From Bilifractor sp002394235 (lineage in GTDB: Bacteria > Bacillota > Clostridia > Lachnospirales > Lachnospiraceae): 64,000 bases of DNA. Positions 51,455 through 60,276 of this stretch are shown here, one piece after another. The translations under genes and the position numbers were made by a program. The notes below the pieces were generated by a model. The model was not told the DNA's origin, ran no database searches, and saw nothing but the letters and a program-made list of their open reading frames with translations. The stretch's first letter is position 1; every line of letters starts with the position of its first letter. Location: the NCBI RefSeq assembly GCF_052118845.1, contig NZ_JBQKGJ010000015.1, positions 12,793 through 76,792 of the forward strand, read 5' to 3'.

Positions 51455-51919
51455 TTACAATGCTCCAACCAGGTCAAGGGTCGGTTTGAGAGTCTTCGCT
51501 CCCGGCTGCCATTTTGCGGGGCATACCTGATCTCCGTGCTCCGCAACAAACTGGCTCGCCTGCAGACGGCGGAGAAGTTCATCCGCATTACGTCCGACAT
51601 TACCGGCATTTACCTCATAGACAACGATTTTTCCCTCCGGATTGACGATAAAACTGCCACGCTCTGCCATTCCATCCGCTTCAATCAATACATCAAAATC
51701 CTTCGCAAGAGCATGCGTCGGATCCGCCAGCATTGGATAGGTGATTTTTCCGATTCGCTCAGAATGATCGTGCCATGCCTTATGTACAAAATGGGTATCG
51801 CAGGAAACAGAATAGATTTCGCAGCCAGCCGCCTTAAAATCCGCATATCTGTTTTCAAGGTCCTCAAGTTCCGTCGGGCAGACAAAACCGGCGCCGGTTT
51901 TATATAGAAGTCTGTTCAT
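51455..51919 (-). CDS. ahpC: AhpC-type peroxiredoxin lacking its N-terminus
   Basis: 154 residues, against about 187 in the family. The peroxidatic cysteine is kept in GAGFVCPTELEDL and the resolving cysteine in GDQVCPAKWQPG; the middle (SVSCDTHFVHKAWHD, RGSFIVNPEGKI) is normal. The first ~35 residues, which form the first strands and the loop before the active site, are absent and no matching code lies upstream. No clear ribosome site precedes the ATG. It may be a damaged gene or a minimal variant. It reads into the AhpF-like reductase. Confidence 0.8.
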   Translation of the reverse strand: MNRLLYKTGAGFVCPTELEDLENRYADFKAAGCEIYSVSCDTHFVHKAWHDHSERIGKITYPMLADPTHALAKDFDVLIEADGMAERGSFIVNPEGKIVVYEVNAGNVGRNADELLRRLQASQFVAEHGDQVCPAKWQPGAKTLKPTLDLVGAL

Positions 51920-51933
51920 TTTACTTTGAATTT

Positions 51934-51967
51934 GTTCGCTGATATAATAAAATAAGTTCGCCGATAT
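51934..51967. promoter_or_regulatory. Direct-repeat operator between ahpC and the PocR-AraC gene
   Basis: GTTCGCTGATAT (51934-51945) and GTTCGCCGATAT (51956-51967) are direct repeats 22 bases apart, two helical turns. This is the arrangement bound by AraC-family regulators, and one is encoded immediately to the right. Confidence 0.75.
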
Positions 51968-52023
51968 CCAAAATATTCAATTGATAAATGATATCTGTTA
52001 TGAAAAGCGAGGTTAAGGAAAGC

Positions 52024-52881
52024 ATGATTTCTACTTTCAATCGGACAAAGCTGAATTCCCTTCTCCAGGATTTTTACCGGCTCACGCCAATCCGTATTAC
52101 CGTCTTTGATGATCAGTTTACAGAGCTGGCCTCCTACCCGGAGCACATTGCGCCGTTCTGCCAGATCATCCGCACGGATAAAGAAGGATATGAGAACTGT
52201 AAAAAATGTGACAGACAAGCCTGCCTGCGCGCCGCGAAGCAGCGATCCCCATACACCTACCGCTGCCATGCGGGCCTCACGGAAAGCATCACACCGCTAT
52301 ATCTCGGAAACATTATCATCGGCTACCTTCTGTTTGGTCATGTGTTTGCTTATCCCTCCCATGAAACGGGATGGAAAATAATCGAAGAACAGTGCAGGAA
52401 TTACAAGGTGGATAAAGAACTTCTGAAAAAAGAGTGCTTTTCCATGCCGCTTCACTCAGAGGCTTATATTACCTCTGCCTCCCACATTCTCGAGGCAGTT
52501 GCAAGTTACCTCTGTCTGGAGCGCATGGCGAGCCTGCGCAAGCAGGAACTTCCCGTACAAATTGACGAATATATTCAGGCTCATTTTCTGGAAGACCTGA
52601 CGGCTAAGGATATCGCTGAGAAATTTGGAATTGGCAGAACGCAATTATATGAGATTGCAAAACAGAATTATGGTACAGGGATTGCAGAACATATCCGGAT
52701 CTTAAGAATGGAAAAGGCGAAACAGCTTCTGGAAGACAGAAGTCTTCCTCTGGCTGAAATCGCCTCTCAGTGTGGATATAAGGATTATAACTATTTCATT
52801 ACTGTGTTCAAACGTACCGCAGGTGTATCACCCAAAAAATATCAATCCATTTTCACATCAAATCGCCTGCAAAATCATTAA
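52024..52881 (+). CDS. PocR-domain AraC-family transcriptional regulator
   Basis: 285 residues from ATG at 52024 (AAGGA upstream; the frame opens earlier without one). Residues 1-160 are a PocR sensor domain (LNSLLQDFYRLTPIRITVFD, YENCKKCDRQACLRA, YRCHAGLTESITPLYLGN) with Cys residues that may bind iron or sense redox. The C-terminal 100 residues are a double helix-turn-helix AraC domain (LTAKDIAEKFGIGRTQLYEI, LAEIASQCGYKDYNYF). PocR controls pdu genes in Salmonella, but here the neighbour is the peroxiredoxin-reductase operon, so a redox role is as likely. Confidence 0.9.
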   Translation: MISTFNRTKLNSLLQDFYRLTPIRITVFDDQFTELASYPEHIAPFCQIIRTDKEGYENCKKCDRQACLRAAKQRSPYTYRCHAGLTESITPLYLGNIIIGYLLFGHVFAYPSHETGWKIIEEQCRNYKVDKELLKKECFSMPLHSEAYITSASHILEAVASYLCLERMASLRKQELPVQIDEYIQAHFLEDLTAKDIAEKFGIGRTQLYEIAKQNYGTGIAEHIRILRMEKAKQLLEDRSLPLAEIASQCGYKDYNYFITVFKRTAGVSPKKYQSIFTSNRLQNH

Positions 52882-53005
52882 TTTTTCCACGCTGCTTCCG
52901 AGCGCCCTGATGCAGCCCATGTCAGGATTTGTCTCTTGAATGCGGACGCCGGGAAGAGGAGCAGAGATTCCATTCCGGCAAAACCTTCAAAACAAATAAC
53001 AAAAT

Positions 53006-53060
53006 AGCGGGCTGTTTTCGAAAGATCTTTTGACCTCTTTCGAAAAAAGCCCGCTTTTAT
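53006..53060. terminator. Bidirectional intrinsic terminator
   Basis: AGCGGGCT ... AGCCCGCT outer arms and TTCGAAAGA ... TCTTTCGAA inner arms, then TTTTATT on the plus strand and ATTTTGTT on the minus. It serves the PocR-AraC gene and the convergent nitroreductase gene. Confidence 0.9.
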
Positions 53061-53119
53061 TAAAGATTAAATGTCAGCAAAGTACAGGGTAACCGATTCT
53101 CCGCATCTTCACCGGATTT

Positions 53120-53692
53120 TTATTCTTCAAAAAATACTCTCTTTGAAATATCTTCCGGATCCTTGGGCCCCGGAAGTTCCGCAATACCACCGAAAGGCAT
53201 CTGCGCAACCAGCTTATAGCTGTCCGGCAGATGGAACATCTCGCGCACAGCATCATCAATAACCGGATTGTAATGCTGGATATTAGCTCCTACTCCCAGT
53301 TCTCTGAGACCCGCCCATACAGCCAGCTGCAGCATACCATTGGATTGATTTGCCCATACCGGGAAATTGGGCGCATAGAGAGGGAACTGCTCCTGCAAGC
53401 CCTTTACCACCGCCTCATCATAAAAGAACAGAACGGTTCCGGCTCCCGCGCGGAATCCATCTATTTTCTCCCTCGGCACCTTTCCTTCAAATACATCATA
53501 AATTCTGTCCCAAAGCTTGTCCTGTTTCTCACCCAGCACAAGCACGACTCTCTGGCTGTGCATATTAAACGCATCCGGCACAAGTTCCGTCGTTTCCGCG
53601 ACAAGTTTTTTTATCTCATCTGCAGATACGGGAAGCTCTTTTTTCAGTGCATAAACGGTTCTTCTTTCCTTCAGTGATTCACGTATACTCAT
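53120..53692 (-). CDS. Nitroreductase-family FMN protein
   Basis: 190 residues from MSIRESLKERRTVYAL (AGAGGTT upstream; the frame continues upstream but without family resemblance). It follows the NfnB/YdjA-like oxidoreductase pattern: RRTVYALKKELPVSADEI, FNMHSQRVVLVLGEKQDKLW, WAGLRELGVGANIQHYNPVID and a final PFGGIAELPGPKD. It reduces nitro compounds or quinones with NAD(P)H. The 265 bases between it and yaaA show no gene I can support. Confidence 0.88.
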   Translation of the reverse strand: MSIRESLKERRTVYALKKELPVSADEIKKLVAETTELVPDAFNMHSQRVVLVLGEKQDKLWDRIYDVFEGKVPREKIDGFRAGAGTVLFFYDEAVVKGLQEQFPLYAPNFPVWANQSNGMLQLAVWAGLRELGVGANIQHYNPVIDDAVREMFHLPDSYKLVAQMPFGGIAELPGPKDPEDISKRVFFEE

Positions 53693-53958
53693 TTTAACCT
53701 CTTTTCTCCGTAAAGGATTGACCCGATACGGGCTTTCCATTTTTTCCGTCAGGCTGTTTCCGTTTTCCTTTTGTCTCGTATTTTGCCATAGATTGAACAC
53801 CATACGGCTTGGCAGGAGCCACGCAAGGAGCGAAGCAACCAACAACAAGATCAAGCTGATCATCCGGAAGACATATGGATTTTGCAGCATCCAGAACATG
53901 CTGGGTATGGTCTATTTGTAAAACATCCGGTAACAGTTTGCATCTCTTCGATATATTT

Positions 53959-54753
53959 CTAGTGTCCCCTGTCAGCTGCATGGTTCTTAGCTGCTTTCTT
54001 TCCGGGAATTTCTGTGCGCACGAAAACAAATTCTGTATCCGACGAGCGGTCAGGATCAAAATGGTAGCCGCTCCAGTTAAATGCTTTCATCTGCTCCGGG
54101 GCTTCGGCATGGATGCCTGCCATAAATCGAACCATTTCGCCCCTGGCCATTTTAGCATATACGCCCTTCTGGACAATCTTGCCTCCCTCCGGCTCACCGA
54201 AAACACAGGTAATAAACCGGTCCTCAGGCTTCAGATATTTTTCCAGGCACCTGGAATATTCCTTCGAAGCCAGATTAATGATGATCCCGCTCTCGTCCCG
54301 CACTTCCCGATAAAGACTGTCACCCCAGAAGTCATACAGATTCTTATATTGGTCAAATGATACCTTTGCCTTCATTTCCAAACGGTACGGTACCACACCG
54401 TCCAGAGGCTTTATGACACCATAAAAGCCGGACAGGATGCGCAGATGCTCCTGTACATACGCATACTGACCATCTTCGAATACAGCAGGTGCCATATAAG
54501 TGTACTGAATCCCGTCATAAGCAAGAATCGCAGGCGTAAGATTCTGCCGCAGATCCATATGATGAAACCGCTCGGAGTTCTGAAGGGCGATCTTATCGTT
54601 ACAGGTCCAAAGTACCTTCTGCTGCTCATAGGAAAGACCCCTGATCCAGACCATTAGTCTTTCTGTTTTCTCAAGAAACGGCGGAAGCTCTGTACACGTA
54701 AAGGAATCCGTGTCCACCCGCATCTGCTTCGCCGGAGAGATGATGATCCTCAT
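53959..54753 (-). CDS. yaaA: Peroxide stress protein YaaA
   Basis: 264 residues of the YaaA/DUF328 family: MRIIISPAKQM at the start, AILAYDGIQYTYM, HLRILSGFYGVIKPLDGV, and EPEGGKIVQKGVYAKMARGE. YaaA lowers free iron and protects DNA during peroxide stress. Its ATG overlaps the stop of the bcp-type gene, so the two are translated together. Confidence 0.93.
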   Translation of the reverse strand: MRIIISPAKQMRVDTDSFTCTELPPFLEKTERLMVWIRGLSYEQQKVLWTCNDKIALQNSERFHHMDLRQNLTPAILAYDGIQYTYMAPAVFEDGQYAYVQEHLRILSGFYGVIKPLDGVVPYRLEMKAKVSFDQYKNLYDFWGDSLYREVRDESGIIINLASKEYSRCLEKYLKPEDRFITCVFGEPEGGKIVQKGVYAKMARGEMVRFMAGIHAEAPEQMKAFNWSGYHFDPDRSSDTEFVFVRTEIPGKKAAKNHAADRGH

Positions 54754-55205
54754 GACAATTCGTCCAGCATCTGTGCAGGATTGTCGGCAGCCTTCACCTT
54801 ACCGAAGGCTTTCACAATGATGCCATTCTCATCGATCAAGTAGGTCGTCCGGACAACACCCATCGAGACCTTGCCGTAGTTCTTCTTCTCTTTCCAGACA
54901 TCGTACGCCTGGATCACTTCTTTTTCGGGGTCCGAAAGCAGAGTGAACGGCAGGCCGTACTTCTCCTCAAATTTCTTATGCGAAGCAACACTGTCCTTGC
55001 TGACGCCGAGAACGACGGCGCCCTTCTCCCGAAACTGCGGATACAGCTCGCCAAACCCGCAGGCCTGCCTGGTACAGCCTGCCGTCATATCTTTCGGGTA
55101 AAAATACAGAATTACCTTCTCTCCACGATAGTCCGAAAGGCTGTGCATCTCTCCATTCTGGTCCGGCAGAGTAAAATCCGGTGCTTCTGTTCCAATATTC
55201 AACAT
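54750..55205 (-). CDS. bcp: Bcp-type thiol peroxidase
   Basis: 151 residues: GTEAPDFTLPDQNGEMHSLS, YFYPKDMTAGCTRQACGF with peroxidatic and resolving cysteines five residues apart, and GVVRTTYLIDENGII. Atypical two-Cys peroxiredoxin reducing peroxides via thioredoxin. AGGAGG is present before the ATG. Confidence 0.95.
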   Translation of the reverse strand: MLNIGTEAPDFTLPDQNGEMHSLSDYRGEKVILYFYPKDMTAGCTRQACGFGELYPQFREKGAVVLGVSKDSVASHKKFEEKYGLPFTLLSDPEKEVIQAYDVWKEKKNYGKVSMGVVRTTYLIDENGIIVKAFGKVKAADNPAQMLDELS

Positions 55206-55362
55206 CTTACATTCCTCCTATTGCATAATAAAGTCAGCTTACTGCTCCTGAAACTGCCTATCTGCCCTGGCCAGCCAGGAATCCACATGAAAGGAAAAAT
55301 GATCCGGCATTAAAGCGAAATTCCAAGTTATCTGTCGCCTGTTCACCACTATATTTGCCGCT

Positions 55363-55401
55363 GAAAATCCCTCCGTTCTGATTCTTGTCGGAGGGATTTT
55401 C
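55363..55401. terminator. Terminator hairpin
   Basis: GAAAATCCCTCCG ... CGGAGGGATTTTC, a 13-bp perfect stem. It lies past the NUDIX stop (minus strand) and upstream of bcp. T-runs are in the stem, so it works in both directions. Confidence 0.85.
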
Positions 55402-55446
55402 CATTACCCGAGTTCGCAGTCATTGACCGCCTGCGCATCTCGATGG

Positions 55447-55839
55447 TTACATAAGTAATCCTTTTGATTTCAAATCTGAAAAAATCAACTTATCAACCGG
55501 AGAAATTATGTCTTGATCAGAACTGGTCAACCATCGCAGTTCTTCTATTTCTGAAGATGCTTTTAATTCTCCCTTGAATTCTGCCGTGTAACAAGTCATG
55601 CGAACAACTACTCCCTCGGCATGTCCATGGGCCTGTGCTTCAAATACTCCGTAGAGTTTTGCTGTTTCAGGCTTGATGTTCACTGACAACTCTTCCTTGA
55701 TTTCTCTAACCAACGTTTCTATATCCGTCTCGGTGCCCTCACGTTTTCCTCCCGGAATATACCATGTGTCCTTGCCCTTCGACCTTGAGCTTAAAATTTT
55801 TCCATCTGACAAATATAGATATGCGATCTTATCAATCAT
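55447..55839 (-). CDS. NUDIX hydrolase
   Basis: 130 residues from MIDKIAYLYLSDGK (GGGGGAA upstream). The NUDIX box is visible: GGKREGTETDIETLVREIKE followed by ELSV. Substrate unknown; similar small NUDIX proteins clean up damaged nucleotides. Confidence 0.88.
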   Translation of the reverse strand: MIDKIAYLYLSDGKILSSRSKGKDTWYIPGGKREGTETDIETLVREIKEELSVNIKPETAKLYGVFEAQAHGHAEGVVVRMTCYTAEFKGELKASSEIEELRWLTSSDQDIISPVDKLIFSDLKSKGLLM

Positions 55840-55877
55840 GTGAATTCCCCCATAACAATGTCCATTTCTCATGGATC

Positions 55878-56051
55878 TTATTGTATCATGAATTTCGCAA
55901 AACCTTCACTTGTAAAATCTGTAAAATATCTTCCGTTTCTATATCCATGGAATTCTCCGTACGTAAATGAAGTATACATGTAGCCGTCATCCTTTGTTGC
56001 CCGGATCATCTTCCGCACTACATCGCTCAGCTCTTTCTGCGGGAGAAACAA
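55878..56051 (-). pseudogene. C-terminal fragment of a SAM methyltransferase
   Basis: 57 codons read LPQKELSDVVRKMIRATKDD, GYMYTSFTYGEFHGYRNGRY and FTDFTSEGFAKF before TAA, the C-terminal pattern of common class I methyltransferases. Upstream the frame is shifted and the sequence GGSFDDI is missing the usual following residues. The remaining 56052-56369 is non-coding debris with one palindrome. Confidence 0.7.
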
Positions 56052-56298
56052 TATCGTCGAAACTGCCTCCTCTCTGAACCTCTTTCAGCATATCTGTCAA
56101 ATTACACTCCACCGTAATTCCGGTAGTTCTGTCATGAATTGAAGCATCCACATGATCGTCTGCCATCTGAGCAGACTAACCAGAGCGCGAACTGGAAGAA
56201 GGATGATTCGGAATATCAACAGAAATATGAACCCAATTATGCGAAATACCTTCATATCTGATTATAAGAGACCGAACGGGAAATACCGAACACTTTCG

Positions 56299-56315
56299 TG
56301 TCAGAATTTCTGACA
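56299..56315. promoter_or_regulatory. Perfect 17-bp palindrome
   Basis: TGTCAGAATTTCTGACA, eight-base arms around one T, within gene debris between two pseudogenes. It may be a leftover operator. Confidence 0.5.
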
Positions 56316-56369
56316 TGAAGGTTTTTGTTGACCAATCCGGGACTATGACTCTCGCTTTGTTTCGCCTGA

Positions 56370-57059
56370 TTATAAATCCATGCTGTCAGGATTCAACAGG
56401 AAGTCAAAAACACTCATCACCAACACACCTTCTTCATTGTAAAGCGGTGCTATGGCATCTTTTGTGATTATGATTTTCTTGAACCCATCGCCTGTATTGA
56501 CCAGAGAGCGTTGTTCCTGCTGCATTTTCTTTTCATCATGCATAGCAAATGCCGACTGAATATAGTAACGTTTGGAACCTTTATTGCAGACAAAATCAAT
56601 CTCTAGTTGCTTTCTTATTTTTTTACCTGTCTGATCTGTTTCATTCATCACAACGACGCCTACATCGACGTTATATCCTCTGACTTTCAGTTCGTTGAAA
56701 ATGATATTCTCCATCGCGTGTGTTTCTTCGACCTGTCGGAAATTTAATCTGGCATTTCGAAGACCCAGGTCCGTGAAATAATACTTGGATGGTGTATCAA
56801 TATATTTCTTACCTTTTATATCGTAGCGAATTGCACTGTCAATCAGGAAAGCGTCTTCAAGATAATCGATATAGCGTTTGATCGTCATCTTACTGATAGT
56901 CGTATGTTTTACGCTCTTAAAAGTTGCACACAGCTTGCTTGGATTCGTCAGAGAGCCGATGGAAGAGGACAGAAATATAATGATACAAAAATGCGGATTC
57001 CGCATTTTTGTCCATCTTATATAAATTGACGTTTTGCACCACCTGCAAACGAAACGCAA
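56370..57059 (-). pseudogene. DUF4143 ATPase, C-terminal half only
   Basis: The recognisable part begins near 56969 (SSSIGSLTNPSKL) and runs to the stop, with TIKRYIDYLEDAFLIDSAIR, KYYFTDLGLRNARLNFRQ and RKQLEIDFVCNKGSKRYYIQ: the C-terminal domain of AAA+/DUF4143 ATPases. The N-terminal ATPase domain (about 200 residues) is missing; the preceding 30 codons look unrelated. The break falls right at the end of the ABC transporter operon. Confidence 0.85.
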
Positions 57060-58655
57060 TTAGTTGATATCCAGATCCGCAGTGACCTGATAGTAATCGC
57101 TGGCGTGAGCGGTATAACCCGTCACATTGCTCTTGGAAATCATGTTCATTTGCAGAAAGGAGCAGAAGACAAAGGCGTTGTCATCGAGAATCGCCTGCTG
57201 CAGGCGTACGGCCAGCTCACCCCGTTTGGCGGTGTCGAACTCGGTTGACAATTCTTCAATCATAGCACTGACTTCCTTGTTCTCATAGGCGCCAAAGTTG
57301 TAGCTCATACCGGGCATGCAGCTGGTGGTAAAGAAATACTGAGGATCACCGGACGGGGCGGTGACCAGAGCGGAGGCATAAATGTCCCAGCTGTTCATAT
57401 CAGCAAGGAACTCCCGACGGTTGGCAGTACAGTTGATGTCCACATCCATGCCGATCTCCTTCAGGGCAGCCTGAACAGATTCGGCAAGCAGAGGCAGCTC
57501 CTGACGGCTGGGATAGGTCAGCCATCGAATGGACAGCTTCACGCCGTCCTTCTCCCGGATGCCGTCGCCGTCGTTGTCCACCCAGCCGGCTTTTTCCAGA
57601 ACTTCCTTTGCTCCTTCAGGATCGTAGTTTTCTGTAGTAACCTTCTCCCCGCCAAAATTTGAGAAGCCGTTGGGGAATGCGCCATTGGCGGGAACGCCGT
57701 GGCCATCCAGCAAGGTCTTCACAAAGCCTTCCTTGTTGATGCCCATGGCAATGGCTTTCCGAACGGCCGCGTCCTGAATGATGGGGCTGGTCATGTTCAT
57801 GGAGGCAAAAAACGCCCGTGAGGTCTGAATGGAGGAGAACTGATAGTCGTCGTTTTCAAAATTGGGGTAAGCCTCGTATGCCATACCGTAGGCGGCGTCG
57901 ATGTCTCCAGCCTGTAAAGCGGCGGACAGGGTATCGCCGTCGGACAGAGTGCGAATGGTCAGCTCGTCGATCTTGGGGGTGCCGTTCCAGTAGTTTTCGT
58001 TCTTGGTCAGTGTCAGGTGATCGTCCGTGACCATATCCTTCACCACATAGGGACCGGTGCCAATAACGATTCCTTTATCAAAGTCGCTGGCATCCACATC
58101 GATGATGCAGCCGTAGGGATCGCCAAGATAGTTCATAAGGGCGGGGTTGGGTTCGCTGGTGATAATGGTCAATACCTGACCGTCCGCCTTGATATCCGTG
58201 ATCTTTGTGTCGCTGGGAGCGCGATCGTGGTTCGCAAGTAAATGTTCAAGGCACTGCTTCACCGCATTGCCGTCCATTTTCCGTCCGTTGGAGAAGGTAA
58301 CGTTATCCTGCAAGGTTATGGTCCAGGTGCAGTTACCGTCATTTTCCCATGACTTTGCCAGCCAGGGTTCCAGCTCCATGGTGTCGGTGTAATGCACCAG
58401 CGTCTCACCGATACCATAGCGGATGCAGGCCCAGCCGTTGTAGGTGCGATGAGGATCGACGGTTTCCTCCCAGTTTTCAGAGTTGAAGGTGGTGTCGCCG
58501 ATGGTCATAACTTTCCTGTCTGCGGAGGCTTTCTGCCAGGAAGCATTGCTGCCACTGTCAGCAGCAGGTGCCTGCGCCGGAGCGCTACTGCCGCAGCCAG
58601 TCAGCAGAGAAACGACAAGACAGGCAGCCATAATCAGGGAAAACGGCTTTTTCAT
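57060..58655 (-). CDS. Family 5 extracellular solute-binding lipoprotein (nickel/peptide type)
   Basis: 531 residues. Lipoprotein signal with lipobox LLTGC, then DRKVMTIGDTTFNSENWEET and the SBP_bac_5 features: TWTITLQDNVTFSNGRKMD, NYDPEGAKEVLEKAGW. Binding proteins of this cluster take up nickel chelates, oligopeptides or metallophores. It is the last gene of a seven-gene operon with permeases, ATPases and methyltransferases. AAAGGA precedes the ATG. Confidence 0.9.
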   Translation of the reverse strand: MKKPFSLIMAACLVVSLLTGCGSSAPAQAPAADSGSNASWQKASADRKVMTIGDTTFNSENWEETVDPHRTYNGWACIRYGIGETLVHYTDTMELEPWLAKSWENDGNCTWTITLQDNVTFSNGRKMDGNAVKQCLEHLLANHDRAPSDTKITDIKADGQVLTIITSEPNPALMNYLGDPYGCIIDVDASDFDKGIVIGTGPYVVKDMVTDDHLTLTKNENYWNGTPKIDELTIRTLSDGDTLSAALQAGDIDAAYGMAYEAYPNFENDDYQFSSIQTSRAFFASMNMTSPIIQDAAVRKAIAMGINKEGFVKTLLDGHGVPANGAFPNGFSNFGGEKVTTENYDPEGAKEVLEKAGWVDNDGDGIREKDGVKLSIRWLTYPSRQELPLLAESVQAALKEIGMDVDINCTANRREFLADMNSWDIYASALVTAPSGDPQYFFTTSCMPGMSYNFGAYENKEVSAMIEELSTEFDTAKRGELAVRLQQAILDDNAFVFCSFLQMNMISKSNVTGYTAHASDYYQVTADLDIN

Positions 58656-58723
58656 TTTATAGTTCCTTTCTTCAAGTGCAATATATGGAAGCCAGTCAAC
58701 CGGACCGGTACCAATGGATGATA

Positions 58724-59488
58724 TTACAGAACACTGTCGATCAAACGTTGCGTGTAAGCATTCCTGGGATGTTGAATGACCTCGTTGGGGGTACCCTCCT
58801 CCACAATGCCGCCGTGATACATCACCAGCACCCGGTCACAGAACTGCTGCACAAGAGAGATGTCGTGGCAGATGAACAGGATGGACAGGCTGTTTCCCTG
58901 TTGGGAACGAAGCTCATTCAGCAGTTCCAATATTTCCTTCTGAACAGTCACATCCAGCGCGGAGGTGGCTTCATCACAGATGAGAATCCCCGGCTTCACA
59001 GCAAGAGCTCGGGCGATGGCCGCTCTCTGGCATTGTCCTCCGCTGACCTGATGGGGATAGCGATCCGCAAAGTCAGCAGAAAGCCCGCACTTCCCCAGAA
59101 GCCGCTCCACTTCCTTGCGTGTTTCCTTACGGGACATTCCGATATTCCGCAGACTCTCCCCAATGCCGTCGCCCAGAGTCCGGCGAGGGTCAAAGGAATC
59201 TGTGGGAGTCTGGAACACCATCTGCATTTTCCGGTAGACCTTACGAAGTTCCTTGCCTTTCAGATGGGTAATCTCCGCACCCTCCAGCAGAATCCTCCCT
59301 TCTGTGACATCCAGCAGCCTGGTGATCAAATTCACTGCAGTCGTCTTGCCGCTTCCGCTTTCACCGATAATACCTAAGCACTCACCAGGACGGAGGTCAA
59401 AGCAAATGCCGCTGACCGCGGTGAAATTCTCCTGCCCGCTGCGGGAAAAGATCTTTGTGAGATTTTCAACTTTTAAAATCGGTTCCAT
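58724..59488 (-). CDS. ABC transporter ATPase (DppF/NikE type)
   Basis: 254 residues from MEPILKVENLTK, whose ribosome site GGAGG lies in the end of the preceding gene. Walker A GESGSGKTTAV, Q-loop VFQTPTDSFDPR, signature VSGGQCQRAAIARAL and Walker B GILICDEATSALD are intact. Confidence 0.93.
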   Translation of the reverse strand: MEPILKVENLTKIFSRSGQENFTAVSGICFDLRPGECLGIIGESGSGKTTAVNLITRLLDVTEGRILLEGAEITHLKGKELRKVYRKMQMVFQTPTDSFDPRRTLGDGIGESLRNIGMSRKETRKEVERLLGKCGLSADFADRYPHQVSGGQCQRAAIARALAVKPGILICDEATSALDVTVQKEILELLNELRSQQGNSLSILFICHDISLVQQFCDRVLVMYHGGIVEEGTPNEVIQHPRNAYTQRLIDSVL

Positions 59489-59489
59489 C

Positions 59490-60272
59490 TCATTTCCTCC
59501 GTAGTCTCGGCACTGCGGAAAGAAGCTGTCGGGTATATTCTGCCTGTGGGCTCCCAAGTACCTGACGGGTGTCGCCATACTCTACGGCTTCCCCGTTCTT
59601 CATCACCAGTATCTTATCTGCCATGGCCCTGATAACCCCTATGTTGTGGGTCACCAAAATCATGGCCGTACCGTAAGTCTTTCGCACCAGCAGTATCTCG
59701 TCCAATACCTGTTTTTGCACCGACACATCCAGCGCGGAAGTCGGCTCGTCCGCGAACAATATGCCGGGATTTAAGAGCATTGCCGCCGCAATACCCACCC
59801 GCTGCTGCATTCCGCCGGACAGCTCAAAGGGGAAGCTCTCCAGCACCCGTTCTACGTCTTCAAATCCCAGCTTTCCCATCAGCTCTATGGCGCGCTGGTG
59901 GAATTCTTGTTTTGAAATCATTCCATGCTCGGTCATCGTCTCGTAAAGCTGTGCGCCGATGGTGCGGATGGGACAGAAGGAGCTGCCCGCGCTCTGGAAG
60001 ATCATGCCCAATTCCGGTCCGTTGAGTTTGCGAAGTTCTTTAGCGGGCAGATCAGGAAGATTTTTTCCCTTGTACCAGATGTCGCCCCGGGTCACCATTC
60101 CGTCATCGCCCAGCAGACCCATGGCAGCTTTAATCAGGGTGGATTTTCCACAGCCGCTTTCGCCTGCTATGCCAAGGATTTCACCGGGCTCCAGGGTGAA
60201 GCTCACATCCTTTACAGCCAGAAAGCCATTATAGGAGATACCTACATGGTCATATCGCAACAATTCTGCCAT
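59490..60272 (-). CDS. ABC transporter ATPase (DppD/NikD type)
   Basis: 260 residues. Walker A GESGCGKSTLIK, Q-loop IFQSAGSSFCPIRT, signature LSGGMQQRVGIAAA, Walker B GILFADEPTSALD, H-loop VTHNIG. Pairs with the ATPase at 58724. GGGAGG precedes the ATG. Confidence 0.93.
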   Translation of the reverse strand: MAELLRYDHVGISYNGFLAVKDVSFTLEPGEILGIAGESGCGKSTLIKAAMGLLGDDGMVTRGDIWYKGKNLPDLPAKELRKLNGPELGMIFQSAGSSFCPIRTIGAQLYETMTEHGMISKQEFHQRAIELMGKLGFEDVERVLESFPFELSGGMQQRVGIAAAMLLNPGILFADEPTSALDVSVQKQVLDEILLVRKTYGTAMILVTHNIGVIRAMADKILVMKNGEAVEYGDTRQVLGSPQAEYTRQLLSAVPRLRRK

Positions 60273-60276
60273 ACCG

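Noticed and set aside
52024..52881. Calling the PocR-AraC gene the regulator of the pdu locus
   Set aside because: It is 37 kb away and next to a redox operon with its own candidate site; the domain alone does not prove the target.
53694..54059. 121-codon minus-strand frame between yaaA and the nitroreductase
   Set aside because: It overlaps the yaaA 3' end, lacks a ribosome site and has no recognisable domain, although part of it (LPDDQLDLVVGCFAP) looks protein-like and could be old debris.
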